Shown here piece by piece: positions 63,935-64,000 of a DNA stretch of 64,000 bases; within the stretch, counting starts at the first letter, position 1; each line of letters begins with the position of its first letter. The notes under the pieces were generated by a model. That model searched no databases. It was not told the origin of the DNA and worked only from the letters and a program-made list of their open reading frames with translations. Made by a program: the position numbers and the translations under genes. Source of the DNA: Cylicocyclus nassatus (Eukaryota > Nematoda > Chromadorea > Rhabditida > Strongylidae); the NCBI GenBank assembly GCA_958299035.1, contig CATQJL010000112.1, forward strand, positions 84,896,636-84,960,635, read 5' to 3'.

Positions 63935-64000
63935 GTTGATTTATATTTTTCTGTAATAATCCTATAGTACATATTATCCTTTTCGATGAGGATTATTTCT

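Overview
The window is nuclear DNA of a nematode, most likely a clade V strongylid of the hookworm type. The genes are split into short exons by many introns. The shortest introns are about 50 nt (53 and 54 nt cases can be measured), and polypyrimidine plus TTTCAG-type acceptors dominate. Several start codons sit directly behind such an acceptor, as expected for spliced-leader trans-splicing. The protein set is that of a rhabditid nematode, and no bacterial, viral or organellar gene is visible. Species and genus are inferred, not shown. Exon borders below were read by eye from splice signals, reading-frame closure and recalled family sequences; no search was run.

Left part (1-14527): four genes, all on the minus strand. 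They are the GPI-transamidase subunit GPAA1 (3' end outside the window), a DHHC palmitoyltransferase of the ZDHHC3/7 type, the exon-junction DEAD-box helicase eIF4A3, and a VAP (VAPB/VPR-1 type) ER contact-site protein. From memory, the same four families lie together on C. elegans cosmid F33D11, so this looks like conserved microsynteny. A GC-rich block at 14868-15060 is the best promoter candidate for the VAP end.

Middle (14528-35412): a repeat-rich stretch holds foldback elements and a 165-bp tandem array whose unit is an exact 55 codons. It is followed by adenylate kinase 2 (minus), UBR7, a UBR-box/PHD E3 ligase (plus), and a four-exon globin with a predicted N-myristoylation signal (minus).

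Right part (35413-64000): a gene-poor block of foldback elements leads to a complete RTE-type non-LTR retrotransposon. It has an uninterrupted 969-codon endonuclease/reverse-transcriptase frame, a 3' octamer tail and a 17-bp target-site duplication. Directly behind it lies PIGU, a second GPI-transamidase subunit (plus), then a CTF8 clamp-loader subunit (minus), two possible tiny genes near 54.2-55.5 kb, the mitochondrial twin CX9C protein COX19 (plus) and a small-Maf-like bZIP factor (minus).

Most long introns (above about 250 bp) carry a foldback or terminal-inverted-repeat element, while the remaining introns are mostly 50-150 bp. Transposon families seen include TTAA-flanked foldbacks (three copies plus a singleton of another family), a TAA-flanked PIF/Harbinger-like MITE, TA-flanked Tc1/mariner-like elements, a hAT-like MITE with a perfect 8-bp duplication, and a tRNA-derived SINE candidate.
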